Source of the DNA: Streptomyces sp. NBC_00335
Lineage (GTDB): Bacteria; Actinomycetota; Actinomycetes; Streptomycetales; Streptomycetaceae
Reading direction: 5' to 3'
NCBI RefSeq assembly: GCF_036127095.1
Contig: NZ_CP108006.1
Span: 4,154,001 to 4,218,000, forward strand
DNA: 64,000 nucleotides
Below, one piece after another: positions 41,860-51,028 of the stretch; the first letter of the stretch is position 1, and every line of letters starts with the position of its first letter. Under the pieces are notes generated by a model, which ran no database searches, had not been told where the DNA came from, and saw only the letters and a program-made list of their open reading frames with translations. Position numbers and translations under genes: made by a program.

Positions 41860-43011
41860 GTGGACTTCACCTTCACCGAGGAGCAGCAGGCCGCCGTCGA
41901 GGCGGCCAAGGCCGTGTTCGCGGACGTGGCCCCCGACGGCGTGCCCAGCCCCGCACTCACACCGAGGGCGGTGGCCGATGAGTTCGACCGCGAACTGTGG
42001 GCCAAGCTCGCCGACTCCGACCTGCTGAGCCTGGTCCTGACCGAGGAGCACGGCGGCTCCGGACTCGACGCCATCGCCCTGTGCCTGGTCCTGCGCGAGG
42101 CCGCGAAAGTACTGGCCCGGGTGCCCCTGCTGGAGCACTGCGCCACCGCCATGGCCGTCCAGGCCCACGGCAGCCCCGAGCTGGCCGCCGCCCTGCTGCC
42201 CGGCGCCGGGCGCGGCAGCGTCGTCCTCACCGTCGCCGCGCACGGCCGCAGCGGCCACGACCCGGCCGAACTGGCCGTCACCGCACGGCAGGAACGGCAG
42301 GGCGCAGGCACCTGGCTCCTGGAGGGCCTCCAGACGGCCGTCGCCTGGGCGCACAGCGCCGACTGGATCGCCGTACCGGCCCACACCGGGGAGGGCGAGG
42401 CGCTCCTCGCGTTCGTCCCCCGGGGCGCCGAGGGCCTGTCCCTCGCGGAGCAGTACTCCACCAGCGGGGAGCGGCTCGCCGAGCTCACCCTCGACGGCGT
42501 ACGGGTCCCGGCCACGCACCTGATCGATGCTCCCGGCGCCTGGGACCACCTGCGCCAGCTCCTGGCCACCGGGACCTGTGCGCTCGCGCTCGGCCTCGGC
42601 GAGAACGTGCTCACCATGACCAGCCAGTACACGAGCAAGCGCGAGCAGTTCGGCTTCCCGGTGGCCAGCTTCCAGGCCGTCGCCGTCCAGGCCGCCGACC
42701 GCTACATCGACCTGCGCGCCATGGAGGTCACCCTCTGGCAGGCCGCCTGGCGGCTCGACGCCTCCACGGGCGGAGCGGGCGGACCGCTGCCGAGCGCCGG
42801 CGATGTGGCCGTGGCCAAGATCTGGGCCTCCGAGGGCGTACGCCGCGTCGTGCAGACCGCACAGCACCTGCACGGCGGCTTCGGCGCCGACACCGACTAC
42901 CCGCTGCACCGCTACCACGCCTGGGCCAAGCAGCTGGAGCTCCAGCTCGGCCCGGCCGCGGCCCACGAGGAGGCGCTGGGCGACCTGCTGGCCGCCCACC
43001 CCCTCGCCTAG
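41860..43011 (+). CDS. acyl-CoA dehydrogenase
   Basis: 383-residue FAD-dependent acyl-CoA dehydrogenase from GTG 41860 with GGGAGGAC upstream. Typical parts are VDFTFTEEQQAAVEAAKAVF, VLTEEHGGSGLDAIALCLVL, TSKREQFGFPVASFQAVAVQ, AAQHLHGG-like TAQHLHGGFGADTDYPLHRY. It lacks the usual glutamate base near the C-terminus that I could point to with certainty. It looks more like the FadE28/FadE29-type enzymes that work as heteromers. No partner FadE is adjacent. Has its own promoter with a KstR-like motif; not clearly part of the paa operon. Confidence 0.82.
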   Translation: MDFTFTEEQQAAVEAAKAVFADVAPDGVPSPALTPRAVADEFDRELWAKLADSDLLSLVLTEEHGGSGLDAIALCLVLREAAKVLARVPLLEHCATAMAVQAHGSPELAAALLPGAGRGSVVLTVAAHGRSGHDPAELAVTARQERQGAGTWLLEGLQTAVAWAHSADWIAVPAHTGEGEALLAFVPRGAEGLSLAEQYSTSGERLAELTLDGVRVPATHLIDAPGAWDHLRQLLATGTCALALGLGENVLTMTSQYTSKREQFGFPVASFQAVAVQAADRYIDLRAMEVTLWQAAWRLDASTGGAGGPLPSAGDVAVAKIWASEGVRRVVQTAQHLHGGFGADTDYPLHRYHAWAKQLELQLGPAAAHEEALGDLLAAHPLA

Positions 43012-43029
43012 GCCGTCACCGGGCCGGCA

Positions 43030-43374
43030 TCAGACGACGAAGCCCGGGACGCCCGCGTCGGTGACGACCGGGCGGCCCGCGGCCTCCCAGTCCTGCATGC
43101 CGCCGGCCACGTTCACGGCGTCGATGTCCTGGCCCCGCAGGTACTGGGCCACCTGGGCGGAGCGTCCGCCGACCCGGCACATCACGTAGACCGGGCGCTC
43201 GTCCTCGATCTTCTCGGTCAGCTCACCGATGCGCGCCACGAACTCGCTCATCGGGATGTGCAGCGCGCCCTCGGCATGACCGGCCGCCCATTCGTCGTTC
43301 TCGCGAACGTCGAGGACAAAGGCTTCGGAGGGCAGGGCGGAGGCGGCCACCGAGGGAAGCGGTCCGGAGTTCAT
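43030..43374 (-). CDS. single-domain rhodanese-like sulfurtransferase
   Basis: 114-residue rhodanese domain. AFVLDVRENDEWAAGHAEGALHIP and the active-site loop with catalytic cysteine VMCRVGGRSAQVAQYL are intact, followed by NVAGGMQDWEAAGRPV. Such stand-alone rhodaneses move sulfane sulfur in the cytosol. Convergent with the acyl-CoA dehydrogenase, 18 bp between stops; 75 bp downstream of the J-domain gene. Confidence 0.9.
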   Translation of the reverse strand: MNSGPLPSVAASALPSEAFVLDVRENDEWAAGHAEGALHIPMSEFVARIGELTEKIEDERPVYVMCRVGGRSAQVAQYLRGQDIDAVNVAGGMQDWEAAGRPVVTDAGVPGFVV

Positions 43375-43449
43375 GTCTGTCGCCTTCTCTCGTCACGGAT
43401 AGCTGAGCCAACCTATCCGACCGGGCCGGCCGGCCCTGCCGCCGCGGGG

Positions 43450-44295
43450 TTACTCGGCGGCGAGCGCCGCCAGCTCCGCCTCACGCTTCTCGACGTCGCC
43501 GAGCAGCTGCTCGGCAATCTCCTCCAGCAGCCGGTCCGGGTCCTCCGGCGCCATCCGCAGCATGGACCCGATCGCGCTCTCCTCAAGCTCCCGGGCCACC
43601 ACCGACAGCAGCTCCTTGCGGCGCGAGAGCCACTCCAGGCGCTCGTACAGCTCCTCGCTCTCGCTCAGCCGCTGCTCGGCCGGCGCCGGGCCCTCCGCCC
43701 ATTCCTGCGCCAGCTCGCGCAGCGCCTGCTCCTCGCCGCGCCCGTAAGCCGCGTTGACCCGCACGATGAACGCATCGCGCCGCTCACGCTCGGCCTCGTC
43801 CTGGGCGAGGTCGGGGTGCGCCTGACGGACCAGCTCGCGGTAGAGGCGGCGCACCTCCTCCGAGGGGCGCACCCGCTCCGGCGGCCGCACCGCGCGGTCC
43901 GTGAGCATCGCGGAGGCGTCGGCGGACATCCCGTCCGAGTCCATCCAGTCGTGGAACAGCTCGTCCACCCCGGGCATCGGCATCACCAGCGAGCGGGCAT
44001 CGCGCGCACGGCGCAGGTCCTCCGGGTCCCCGGTCCTCGCCGCCTTCGCCTCGGCGATCAGGGCGTCCAGCTCGTCGAGCCGCGAGTACATCGGTCCGAG
44101 CTTCTGGTGGTGCAGGCGGGAGAAGTTCTCCACCTCCACCCGGAAGGTCTCCACCGCGATCTCGAACTCGATCAGTGCCTGTTCGGCGGCCCGCACGGCG
44201 CGCTCCAGGCGCGCCTCGGGCCGCTCGTCGGCAGCGGGGCCGGGGCCTTCGCCGGAGCCGGGCTCGGACGCTTCGGGAACTGTCTGCTCGCTCAC
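43450..44295 (-). CDS. J-domain (DnaJ-like) protein
   Basis: 281 residues, charged and mostly helical. Residues about 145-190 carry a J-domain core with the HPD tripeptide (RRLYRELVRQAHPDLAQDEA) and a third helix (RRDAFIVRVNAAYGRGEE). Long coiled-coil-forming stretches lie on both sides (ARLERAVRAAEQALIEFEIA; EEIAEQLLGDVEKREAELAA). It probably stimulates a DnaK-type ATPase in a specialised setting, with no Zn-finger or G/F region. Promoter region contains two parS sites. Confidence 0.78.
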   Translation of the reverse strand: MSEQTVPEASEPGSGEGPGPAADERPEARLERAVRAAEQALIEFEIAVETFRVEVENFSRLHHQKLGPMYSRLDELDALIAEAKAARTGDPEDLRRARDARSLVMPMPGVDELFHDWMDSDGMSADASAMLTDRAVRPPERVRPSEEVRRLYRELVRQAHPDLAQDEAERERRDAFIVRVNAAYGRGEEQALRELAQEWAEGPAPAEQRLSESEELYERLEWLSRRKELLSVVARELEESAIGSMLRMAPEDPDRLLEEIAEQLLGDVEKREAELAALAAE

Positions 44296-44325
44296 CCGGC
44301 CAGCCTAAGGCCCCGGGGCCCGGGT

Positions 44326-44339
44326 GTTTCACGTGAAAC
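44326..44339. other. parS site, copy 2
   Basis: Perfect GTTTCACGTGAAAC, 31 bp upstream of the J-domain gene start. Nine base pairs from copy 3. Confidence 0.92.
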
Positions 44340-44347
44340 ATCGACCG

Positions 44348-44361
44348 GTTTCACGTGAAAC
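44348..44361. other. parS site, copy 3
   Basis: Second perfect GTTTCACGTGAAAC, 22 bp (two helical turns) centre-to-centre from copy 2, so two ParB dimers would sit on the same face of the DNA. Confidence 0.92.
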
Positions 44362-44397
44362 ATCCCGGCTACGGACTCGGTTCCCGGGCCCCGCCCG

Positions 44398-44460
44398 CTC
44401 AGACCACGGGCCACTCAGACCCCGCCCGCTCAGACCCCGGACTGCTCAGACCCCGGACTC
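44398..44460 (+). repeat. 15-16-bp tandem repeat (four units) at the 3' end of DUF2252
   Basis: Four CTCAGACC(A/C)CG-based units at 44398, 44414, 44429 and 44445; the last runs into the C-terminal codons of the DUF2252 gene. Confidence 0.8.
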
Positions 44461-45885
44461 CGCCGCGATCCGCCCCGACCGCACCGCCGCCACCAGCACC
44501 GCGTGGTCGGCCTCGCTCCGGTCGGCGTAGGCCACGGCGAAGTCGGCGATGGCCTCGTCCAGCTCGTCGCTCTTGCCGCAGTACCCGGAGAGCAGCCGCG
44601 GATCCGCGCTGTGCGCGTGCGCACGCGCCAGCAGGGCTCCGGTCATCCGCCCGTAGTCGTCGAACTGGTCGGCGGACAGCGCCGCCGGGTCCACGCTGCC
44701 CTTGCGGTTGCGGAACTGGCGGACCTGGAAGGGCCGCCCCTCCACCGTCGTCCAGCCCAGCAGGATGTCGGAGACCACCTGCATCCGCTTCTGCCCGGCC
44801 ACCACCCGGCGGCCCTCGTGCTCCTCCGGCGGGGAGACGAAGCCGAGCCCGGGCAGGTGCGGCAGCAGCGCGGAGGGACGGGCCTCCTTCACCTGGAGGA
44901 CCAGCGCCTCACCCCGGTGGTCGAGCAGCAGCACCACGTACGAGCGGGTACCGACGCTGCCCGTGCCCACCACCCGGAAGGCCACGTCGTGGATCGCGTA
45001 CCGGGCCAGCAGCGGCAGCCGGTCGCCCTGCAGGGTCTCCAGGTACGGGCCCAGCGCGGCCGCCACGGCCGCCGCTTCCCCGTCGCCGACCCGGCGCAGC
45101 ACGGGCAGCGCGTCCACGAAGGCCCGGCCCCCGTCGGGCGTGGGCTCGGTGGACTTGGCGGCGAACCGGGCGGAGGTGTTGTTGCGGGCCTTCTCCGAGA
45201 CCCGTTCCAGGGTGCCCAGCAGGTCACGGGCATCGGTGTGCGAGACCAGTTCCTCGTCCGCGATGGCGTTCCACGCGTCGAGGGCCGGCAGTTTGGACAG
45301 CAGCCGCATCGTGCGCCGGTAGGCGCCCGCCGCGTCCTGCGCGGCCGCCCGGCAGGTGGCCTCGTCCGCGCCGGCCACCCGGCCCGCCAGCACCAGCGAG
45401 GTGGCCAGCCGCTTGAGGTCCCACTCCCACGGGCCGAAGACGGTCTCGTCGAAGTCGTTGAGGTCGATGACCAGCCGGCCGCGCGCGTCCCCGTACAGGC
45501 CGAAGTTGGCCGCGTGGGCGTCCCCGCAGATCTGCGCGCCGATCCCGGTGACGGGACCGCCGGAGAGGTCGTGGGCCATCAGCCCGGCCGCCCCGCGCAG
45601 GAAGGTGAAGGGGTTCGCGGCCATCCGGCCGACCCGTATCGGCGTGAGCTCGGCGACCCGGCCGACGTTGGACTCCTCCACCGCCCGCACCGCGTCCGGC
45701 CGGTCGGCCGGGGCCTCGAACCGCGCGTGCGCCGCCCGGGGCACCAGCGTGCGCAGCGCCTTGCCCGCCTCCCGGGGATTGCCGGCGGGCGAGCCCGCGG
45801 AGCGGCGCGGAGCGAACCCCTCGACCACCGGGATCCGTACCTTCGACTCCGGTCCCACGCCATGCTGCTGCGCTACCGCCGTCAT
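44446..45885 (-). CDS. DUF2252 family protein
   Basis: 479 residues. The kinase-like DUF2252 signature is clear: RMAANPFTFLRGAAGLMAHD, GAQICGDAHAANFGLYGDAR (nucleotide/active-site-like GDAHxxN), VIDLNDFDETVFGPWEWDLK, VVSDILLGWTTVEG and FQVRQFRNRKGS. The GDxHxxNF and DFDE motifs resemble aminoglycoside phosphotransferase-type kinases. The real substrate of this family is unknown. Monocistronic. ATG 45885 chosen as the start of conserved sequence. Confidence 0.88.
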   Translation of the reverse strand: MTAVAQQHGVGPESKVRIPVVEGFAPRRSAGSPAGNPREAGKALRTLVPRAAHARFEAPADRPDAVRAVEESNVGRVAELTPIRVGRMAANPFTFLRGAAGLMAHDLSGGPVTGIGAQICGDAHAANFGLYGDARGRLVIDLNDFDETVFGPWEWDLKRLATSLVLAGRVAGADEATCRAAAQDAAGAYRRTMRLLSKLPALDAWNAIADEELVSHTDARDLLGTLERVSEKARNNTSARFAAKSTEPTPDGGRAFVDALPVLRRVGDGEAAAVAAALGPYLETLQGDRLPLLARYAIHDVAFRVVGTGSVGTRSYVVLLLDHRGEALVLQVKEARPSALLPHLPGLGFVSPPEEHEGRRVVAGQKRMQVVSDILLGWTTVEGRPFQVRQFRNRKGSVDPAALSADQFDDYGRMTGALLARAHAHSADPRLLSGYCGKSDELDEAIADFAVAYADRSEADHAVLVAAVRSGRIAAESGV

Positions 45886-45929
45886 GCGCCCCGCCCCCTG
45901 ATCGCCATCGGATTTCGGCCCGACCGTAC

Positions 45930-46589
45930 CTACAGCCCGGCGTCCCTGGCCAGCAGGGCCGCCTGCACCCGGTTCTCGCATTCCAGTTTCGCCAGGATCC
46001 GGCTCACATACGTCTTCACCGTGGCCTCGCTCATGTGCAGCCGCCGCCCCGCGTCGGCGTTCGACAGCCCCTCCCCCAGCAGCGCCAGCACTCCCCGCTC
46101 GCGCTCGCTCAGTTCGGCCACCCGGCGCCGCGCCTGCTCGTCCCGGCCGGCCGTCCGGCCGGACGCGAGCTGGTCCACCACGTGCCGGGTCGCGGCCGGA
46201 GACAGGTACGCGTCCCCCGCCGCGGCCGCCCGTACGGCGCCGATGAGTTCGCCGGGCGCCGAGTCCTTCAGCAGGAACCCCGCGCCGCCGCCGCTCAGGG
46301 CCCGCAGCACGTTCTCCTTCTCCCCGAAGGTGGTCAGGATCAGCGCCCGCACCTCGGGCGCCGCCCGCCCGAGCTCGGCCAGCGCCGTCAGCCCGTCCAT
46401 CACCGGCATCTGGATGTCCAGCAGCACCACGTCCGGGCCGTGCGCCCGGGCCAGTTCCACCGCCTCCCGGCCGTTCGCCGCCTCGGCGACGACCTCGATG
46501 TCCGCCGCCGAGGTCAGGATCATCCTGATCCCGGCCCGGATCAGCGGTTCGTCGTCAGCGATCACCACGCGGATCACCTTGGCTGTCAC
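45930..46589 (-). CDS. NarL-type response regulator paired with the adjacent kinase
   Basis: 219 residues from GTG 46589. Receiver domain VIRVVIADDEPLIRAGIRMI, phospho-acceptor in VVLLDIQMPVMDG, switch LILTTFGEKE, and Lys in GFLLKDSAPG. LuxR HTH ELSERERGVLALLGEGLSNA then MSEATVKTYVSRILAKLE. It lies 8 bp after the histidine kinase, so the two form a cognate system. Confidence 0.92.
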   Translation of the reverse strand: MTAKVIRVVIADDEPLIRAGIRMILTSAADIEVVAEAANGREAVELARAHGPDVVLLDIQMPVMDGLTALAELGRAAPEVRALILTTFGEKENVLRALSGGGAGFLLKDSAPGELIGAVRAAAAGDAYLSPAATRHVVDQLASGRTAGRDEQARRRVAELSERERGVLALLGEGLSNADAGRRLHMSEATVKTYVSRILAKLECENRVQAALLARDAGL

Positions 46590-46597
46590 CCCTGCTC

Positions 46598-48292
46598 CTA
46601 CTGCTTGGCCTGGTACGCCTGCTTGTCGACGAGCTTGCCGTCCTTGAAGCAGAACCGGAAAACGCTGTCGCTGCCCAGGTCGGTGTCGTCGTCCGCCAGG
46701 AAGACCAGGCAGGCCGAGCCCTGCGGACGCGGCGGCCCCTTCCGGTCGAGCCCCTCGGTCAGGATGCTGTCCCCACTGGGCAGCTGAGAACGTACCGCTT
46801 CCTCCGGATCGCCCACGTGGACGGCGTCGTACTCGGCCTTGCCGAGCATCGCATCGCCCACCGAGCCCACCAGCAGCGCCACCGCGGCGCCGATCACGAT
46901 CAGCAGCACCACCACGGCCGCGACCGCGATCCCGCAGCCCAGTGTCACGCCCCCGGCCCGGCCGCCCCCGCTCAGCAGCTTCCGGTCGATCGCGTCCCAG
47001 TCGACCGGCGCGGCGTTCGGGCCCAGGGTCCTGGCCTGCACCTGCTGGCCGAAGTCATCGGCGACCTCGCCCGCCCCCAGCTCCTCGGCCCCGGCCGGCT
47101 CGGTCCCGTACGGGAGCACCCCGGCCACCCGGAACCCGCCGCCCTCCACGGCCGCCGCGTAGACCATGCCGCCGACCAGCCGCGCCCGTTCGCGCAGCCC
47201 GGTCAGCCCCTGCCCGCCGGACACCACCTCACCGGCGCCCGGACCGGCCGCCGGGCCGTTGGCGATCTCCACCACCAAGGAGTCGTCCTCGTACCGCAGT
47301 TCCACCGTGATGGGCGCGCCCGGCGCGTGCTTGTAGGCGTTGGTCAGCGCCTCCTGCGCGATCCGGTACGCCGCGTGGTCGCACGCCGCGACCAGCGGCC
47401 TGGGCTGCCCCGCGGTGGTGAGCCGTACGTCCGTCCCCGCGCTCCGCGCCGACTCCACGATCCCGGCGATGCCCGCCACCCCGCGTGCGGCGGGCTGCGC
47501 CTCCTCGACCGGCAGCGGAGCCTCCACCCCGTCCCGCAGGATGCCGACGACCTCGCGCAGCTCGTGCATGGCGGAGACGGAGGCCTGGCGCAGGACGCCC
47601 ACCGCCTCGCGCTGCCGGTCGGTCAGGACCGGATCGACCTCCAGCGCACCGGTGTGCACCGAGATCAGCGCGAGCTGGTGGCCGAGGCTGTCGTGCATGT
47701 CCTGGGCGATGCGCTGGCGTTCGCGCAGCCGGGCCTGCCCGGCGACCATCGCCCGCTCGCGCAGCAGCTGGGCGTTGCGCTCCTGGAGGGCGCGCAGCAG
47801 CGTATGGCGCTGGGACCAGTAGCGGCTGGCCAGACCGGGCATGACCACCATGGCCAGGAACATCAGCGCGCTGAAGACGACGACCAGCACCGCGCGGCCC
47901 TGCGACCACTCCTTGACCACATTGAGGGCGATGGCCAGGGCGAAGGCCGCGGTGAAGGCACCGAGCGCCCGTCCGACGCCGACGATGCGCCGCCCCGCCG
48001 ACCAGCCGAGCGGGATCGCCACCAGGAAGGCCCCCGGCAGGTAGACGCCCACCGCCGAGCCGGCCACCAGCGTGAGCACCGGAAGCCGGCGCCGCAGCAG
48101 GGTCAGCACCACCACGGACACGGCACTGGCCAGCATCCGGGCCGCGGAGCCCTTGTCGAGCTCTTCGACCCCCACCCCGAGCAGCACCAGCACCCCGGCC
48201 AGGGCGAGATCCCCCGCCAGCATCCGACGGGTCCAGGGCTCGGGCCCCTTCACCCAGTCCCATCCCGCACGCGCCCTCGCCGTTACGTCCAC
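46598..48292 (-). CDS. NarL/DesK-type histidine kinase with an extra C-terminal membrane helix and extracytoplasmic domain
   Basis: 564 residues from GTG 48292 (GTG at 48310 or 48313 are alternatives). N-terminal membrane domain of about five helices (about 25-160), HisKA_3 dimerisation with the phospho-histidine His200 in RIAQDMHDSLGHQLALI, HATPase with AYRIAQEALTNAYKHAPGAP and GGQGLTGLRERARLVGG (to about 395). Then, unusually, about 50 linker residues, another transmembrane helix (about 448-476, GCGIAVAAVVVLLIVIGAAV) and about 88 extracytoplasmic residues containing two cysteines (GSACLVFL, FRFCFKDGKLV). The tail may be a second sensor. See findings. Confidence 0.9.
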   Translation of the reverse strand: MDVTARARAGWDWVKGPEPWTRRMLAGDLALAGVLVLLGVGVEELDKGSAARMLASAVSVVVLTLLRRRLPVLTLVAGSAVGVYLPGAFLVAIPLGWSAGRRIVGVGRALGAFTAAFALAIALNVVKEWSQGRAVLVVVFSALMFLAMVVMPGLASRYWSQRHTLLRALQERNAQLLRERAMVAGQARLRERQRIAQDMHDSLGHQLALISVHTGALEVDPVLTDRQREAVGVLRQASVSAMHELREVVGILRDGVEAPLPVEEAQPAARGVAGIAGIVESARSAGTDVRLTTAGQPRPLVAACDHAAYRIAQEALTNAYKHAPGAPITVELRYEDDSLVVEIANGPAAGPGAGEVVSGGQGLTGLRERARLVGGMVYAAAVEGGGFRVAGVLPYGTEPAGAEELGAGEVADDFGQQVQARTLGPNAAPVDWDAIDRKLLSGGGRAGGVTLGCGIAVAAVVVLLIVIGAAVALLVGSVGDAMLGKAEYDAVHVGDPEEAVRSQLPSGDSILTEGLDRKGPPRPQGSACLVFLADDDTDLGSDSVFRFCFKDGKLVDKQAYQAKQ

Positions 48293-48427
48293 CCGGCAGA
48301 CCCTAGACACCACCCCGCCGCCGGGCTGCCCTCTTTAGTCGCGCCCCCCGCAACGAAAGTCTCCCGGCTCAGTACGGACGGACCCCCGGGCGCCCGGCCC
48401 TGGACGCTCCGCCGGGCCGGGCCGCGG

Positions 48428-50695
48428 TCATCGCCCGGCGTCGGCGGCACGGGGGGCGGCGGTGCGGTCTGAGTCCTCAGCAGCGGCCTCATCGGCGTGG
48501 CCCGTGCGGCCGACCTGCCCGGCGCCCCGCGACGCGGGGACCGTACGCTCCCCGGCCGCGGGCTCCCGGAAGCCGTGGCGGGACCACCAGCGGGCCAGCG
48601 GGGCCGGTGCCCACCAGGCCCACTTGCCCATCAGCGCCATGGTGGCCGGCACCAGCAGGCCCCGTACGACCGTCGCGTCGACGACCACCGCGATGACCAG
48701 GCCGACCCCGATCATCTTCATGAACAGGATGGACGAGGTCATGAACCCGCCGACCACCACGACGAACAGCAGCGCGGCACTGGTGATGATCTTCGCGGTG
48801 CGCTGGAGCCCGAGGGCCATCGACTCGATCGGATCGCCGCCGGCCTCCCACTCCTCGCGCACCCGGGAGAGCAGGAACACCTCGTAGTCCATGGCCAGGC
48901 CGAAGGCGATCGCCACGATGAGCACGGGGAAGTTGGCGTCCACCGCCCCGATGGGTTCGAAGCCGAGCAGCCCGGAGAGATGGCCGTCCTGGAAGATCCA
49001 CTTGATGGCGCCGAAGGTGGCCAGGAGCGACAGCAGGTTCAGGAGCACGGACTTCAGCGGAAGCAGCAGCGAGCCGAAGGCCAGGAAGAGGACCAGGAAG
49101 GACACGACCGCGACGAACAGGGCCATCCACGGAAGACGTCCGCCGATCATGTCGACGATGTCCACGCGGGAGGCCGGCATTCCGGTGACCAGCGCCTTCG
49201 CTCCCTCCGGTGCGGCGGTGCCCCGGACCCCGTGCACCAGGTCCACGGCCGGCCCGGACATCGCGTCGGGCGCGTACCGCACGGTCACCCGCGCGTCGTT
49301 GCCCACGAAGGCGGTGGGCACAGCCGACCGCACGCCCGCGACCCCCTCCAGCCGGTCCGCGTACGCCTCTACGGCGCTCCGGTCGGCCGGGCCGTCGAAG
49401 CGGACGACCGCGGTCATGATCCGGCCGGGGTTGGTCTCGAACTCGGCGGCCAGGGCCTGGCTGACGACCTTCGCGTCCCCGCTCGACGGCAGCACCCACT
49501 CCCCCGGCCGGGCCCAGTTGACGCCGAGCAGCGGCGCACCGAGGCCGACCAGGACGGCGACGATCGCCAGCGAGGACAGCAGGGGCCTGCGCATGACCGC
49601 CCGGGCGGTGCGGTACCAGCGCCCCTGCGTCAGCGGCTTCGCAGCGCCGCCCCGGCCGCCCGGCAGCGGGATCCGCCACTTGTCGATGCGGTGTCCCGTG
49701 TAGCGCAGCAGCGCGGGCAGCAGCGTCAGCGAGCCGATCACCGCGAAGGCGACCACGGAGACGGCCGCGTAGCCCATGGAGGACAGGAACCGCGACGGGA
49801 AGAGGGCCAGACCCGCGAAGGAGATCGCCACGGCGAGCCCGGAGAAGGCGACCGTGCGCCCGGCCGTGGCCGTCGCGCGCCGGACCGCGGTGTCCACGTC
49901 CGCACCGGCATGCAGTTCCTCACGGAAGCGGTTGACCAGGAACAGCGCGTAGTCGATGGCCAGGCCGAGGCCCAGGATCGTGATGACGTTGATGACGGTG
50001 CCGGAGATCTCGGTGAACAGCGTCAGCACGCGCAGCACCACGAAGGAGCCGAGTGCCACGAAGGTGCCGACGGCCAGCGGCAGCAGCGCGGCGACCGCAC
50101 TGCGGAAGATCAGCACCAGCAGGACCAGCAGGACCGGGACCGAGAGCATCTCGGCCCGGGCGATGTCCGCGCCGGTCAGGGCGTTGACCTGCTCCGTCAT
50201 CGCGGCCACGCCGCCGAAGCGGGCGGTCACCCCCTCGGCCTCGAACTCCTCCTTGATCCTCGTCAGCGCCTCGACCTGTTGCCGGTCGTCGTCGGCGGCG
50301 AACTGCACCGTGGCGTACGTCCGGGTGCGGTCCCGCGATACGTAGGCGTCCGCGCCCCCGGCGCCGGGCTCCCATAAGGAGCTCAGGCGGGTGATTCCCG
50401 CACGCGGCACGCCGTCGAGCGCCGCCCGGACGGCGCCGCCGAACTCCTCGACGGTCCGACCCGCTTCCTTCGACTCGTAGAGCACGATCAGGTCGTTGGA
50501 CTCGCGCCCCAGCGGGCCGGCGAGAACCTTGTCGGCCTCGACCGACTCACTGGCCGGGTCGTCGAATCCGGCGCCGCCCGTGAACGAGCCGAAGACGCCG
50601 GTGCCCCACACGCCGGCGAACAGCGTGAAGACGACCGCGGCGATCACGACCCACTTACGACGCCGCGCGGTGAATGCTCCGATGGAGGCAAACAA
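48428..50695 (-). CDS. MMPL/RND-family membrane transporter
   Basis: 755-residue RND-superfamily exporter of the MMPL group, moving lipids or hydrophobic compounds across the membrane with proton-motive force. Twelve helices in two blocks, each with an extracytoplasmic domain after the first helix. Proton-relay-type segments are LGLGLAIDYALFLVNRFREEL and VAIAFGLAMDYEVFLLSRVREEW. The start is a TTG at 50695 (FASIGAFTARRRKWVV) with GGGAGAG upstream; no ATG/GTG fits. The C-terminal 60 residues are disordered. Upstream sequence holds a 9-bp inverted repeat. Confidence 0.92.
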   Translation of the reverse strand: MFASIGAFTARRRKWVVIAAVVFTLFAGVWGTGVFGSFTGGAGFDDPASESVEADKVLAGPLGRESNDLIVLYESKEAGRTVEEFGGAVRAALDGVPRAGITRLSSLWEPGAGGADAYVSRDRTRTYATVQFAADDDRQQVEALTRIKEEFEAEGVTARFGGVAAMTEQVNALTGADIARAEMLSVPVLLVLLVLIFRSAVAALLPLAVGTFVALGSFVVLRVLTLFTEISGTVINVITILGLGLAIDYALFLVNRFREELHAGADVDTAVRRATATAGRTVAFSGLAVAISFAGLALFPSRFLSSMGYAAVSVVAFAVIGSLTLLPALLRYTGHRIDKWRIPLPGGRGGAAKPLTQGRWYRTARAVMRRPLLSSLAIVAVLVGLGAPLLGVNWARPGEWVLPSSGDAKVVSQALAAEFETNPGRIMTAVVRFDGPADRSAVEAYADRLEGVAGVRSAVPTAFVGNDARVTVRYAPDAMSGPAVDLVHGVRGTAAPEGAKALVTGMPASRVDIVDMIGGRLPWMALFVAVVSFLVLFLAFGSLLLPLKSVLLNLLSLLATFGAIKWIFQDGHLSGLLGFEPIGAVDANFPVLIVAIAFGLAMDYEVFLLSRVREEWEAGGDPIESMALGLQRTAKIITSAALLFVVVVGGFMTSSILFMKMIGVGLVIAVVVDATVVRGLLVPATMALMGKWAWWAPAPLARWWSRHGFREPAAGERTVPASRGAGQVGRTGHADEAAAEDSDRTAAPRAADAGR

Positions 50696-51028
50696 TTTCT
50701 CTCCCTGGCTCGTATCGCTTTTGCTCAGGCTGCCGAGTTGTTTCGGCCTTCGACCCCGCGCGGTTTCGGTTCACGAATCTTCCGAAACCGGCGATTTCTC
50801 GAAATGCACGTTCGGATCGCTCGCCCTACGTCTTTCGCCACGCTCCCGGAAGGCACCCTCCCGGCCGCACTCCGCACGGGAGCACTCCGCACGGGAGCAC
50901 CGAGCCGCCAGGCGGTACGCCGCTGCGCGAGCGAAGCGGCCGGCCTCCCTTCCCCGTTGTCCACAGCAACAGTAACCTAAGCTATCGATAGATTCACTAT
51001 CACCTATCACCAGCCTAGGCGGCCACCC
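50696..51028. promoter_or_regulatory. divergent MMPL/methyltransferase control region
   Basis: 333 bp without a gene. It contains an inverted repeat CGGTTTCGG (50761-50769) / CCGAAACCG (50782-50790), a 15-bp direct repeat of GCACTCCGCACGGGA at 50867-50896, and the palindrome CTATCGATAG (50982-50991) followed by two CTATCAC copies just before the methyltransferase. These are candidate operators; no regulator is adjacent on the MMPL side. Confidence 0.5.

Noticed and set aside
41285..42028. Possible repeat protein with SGCAF units from the 15-bp tandem array
   Set aside because: The frame is only open because 15 is a multiple of three. It starts inside paaE in another frame and has no support.
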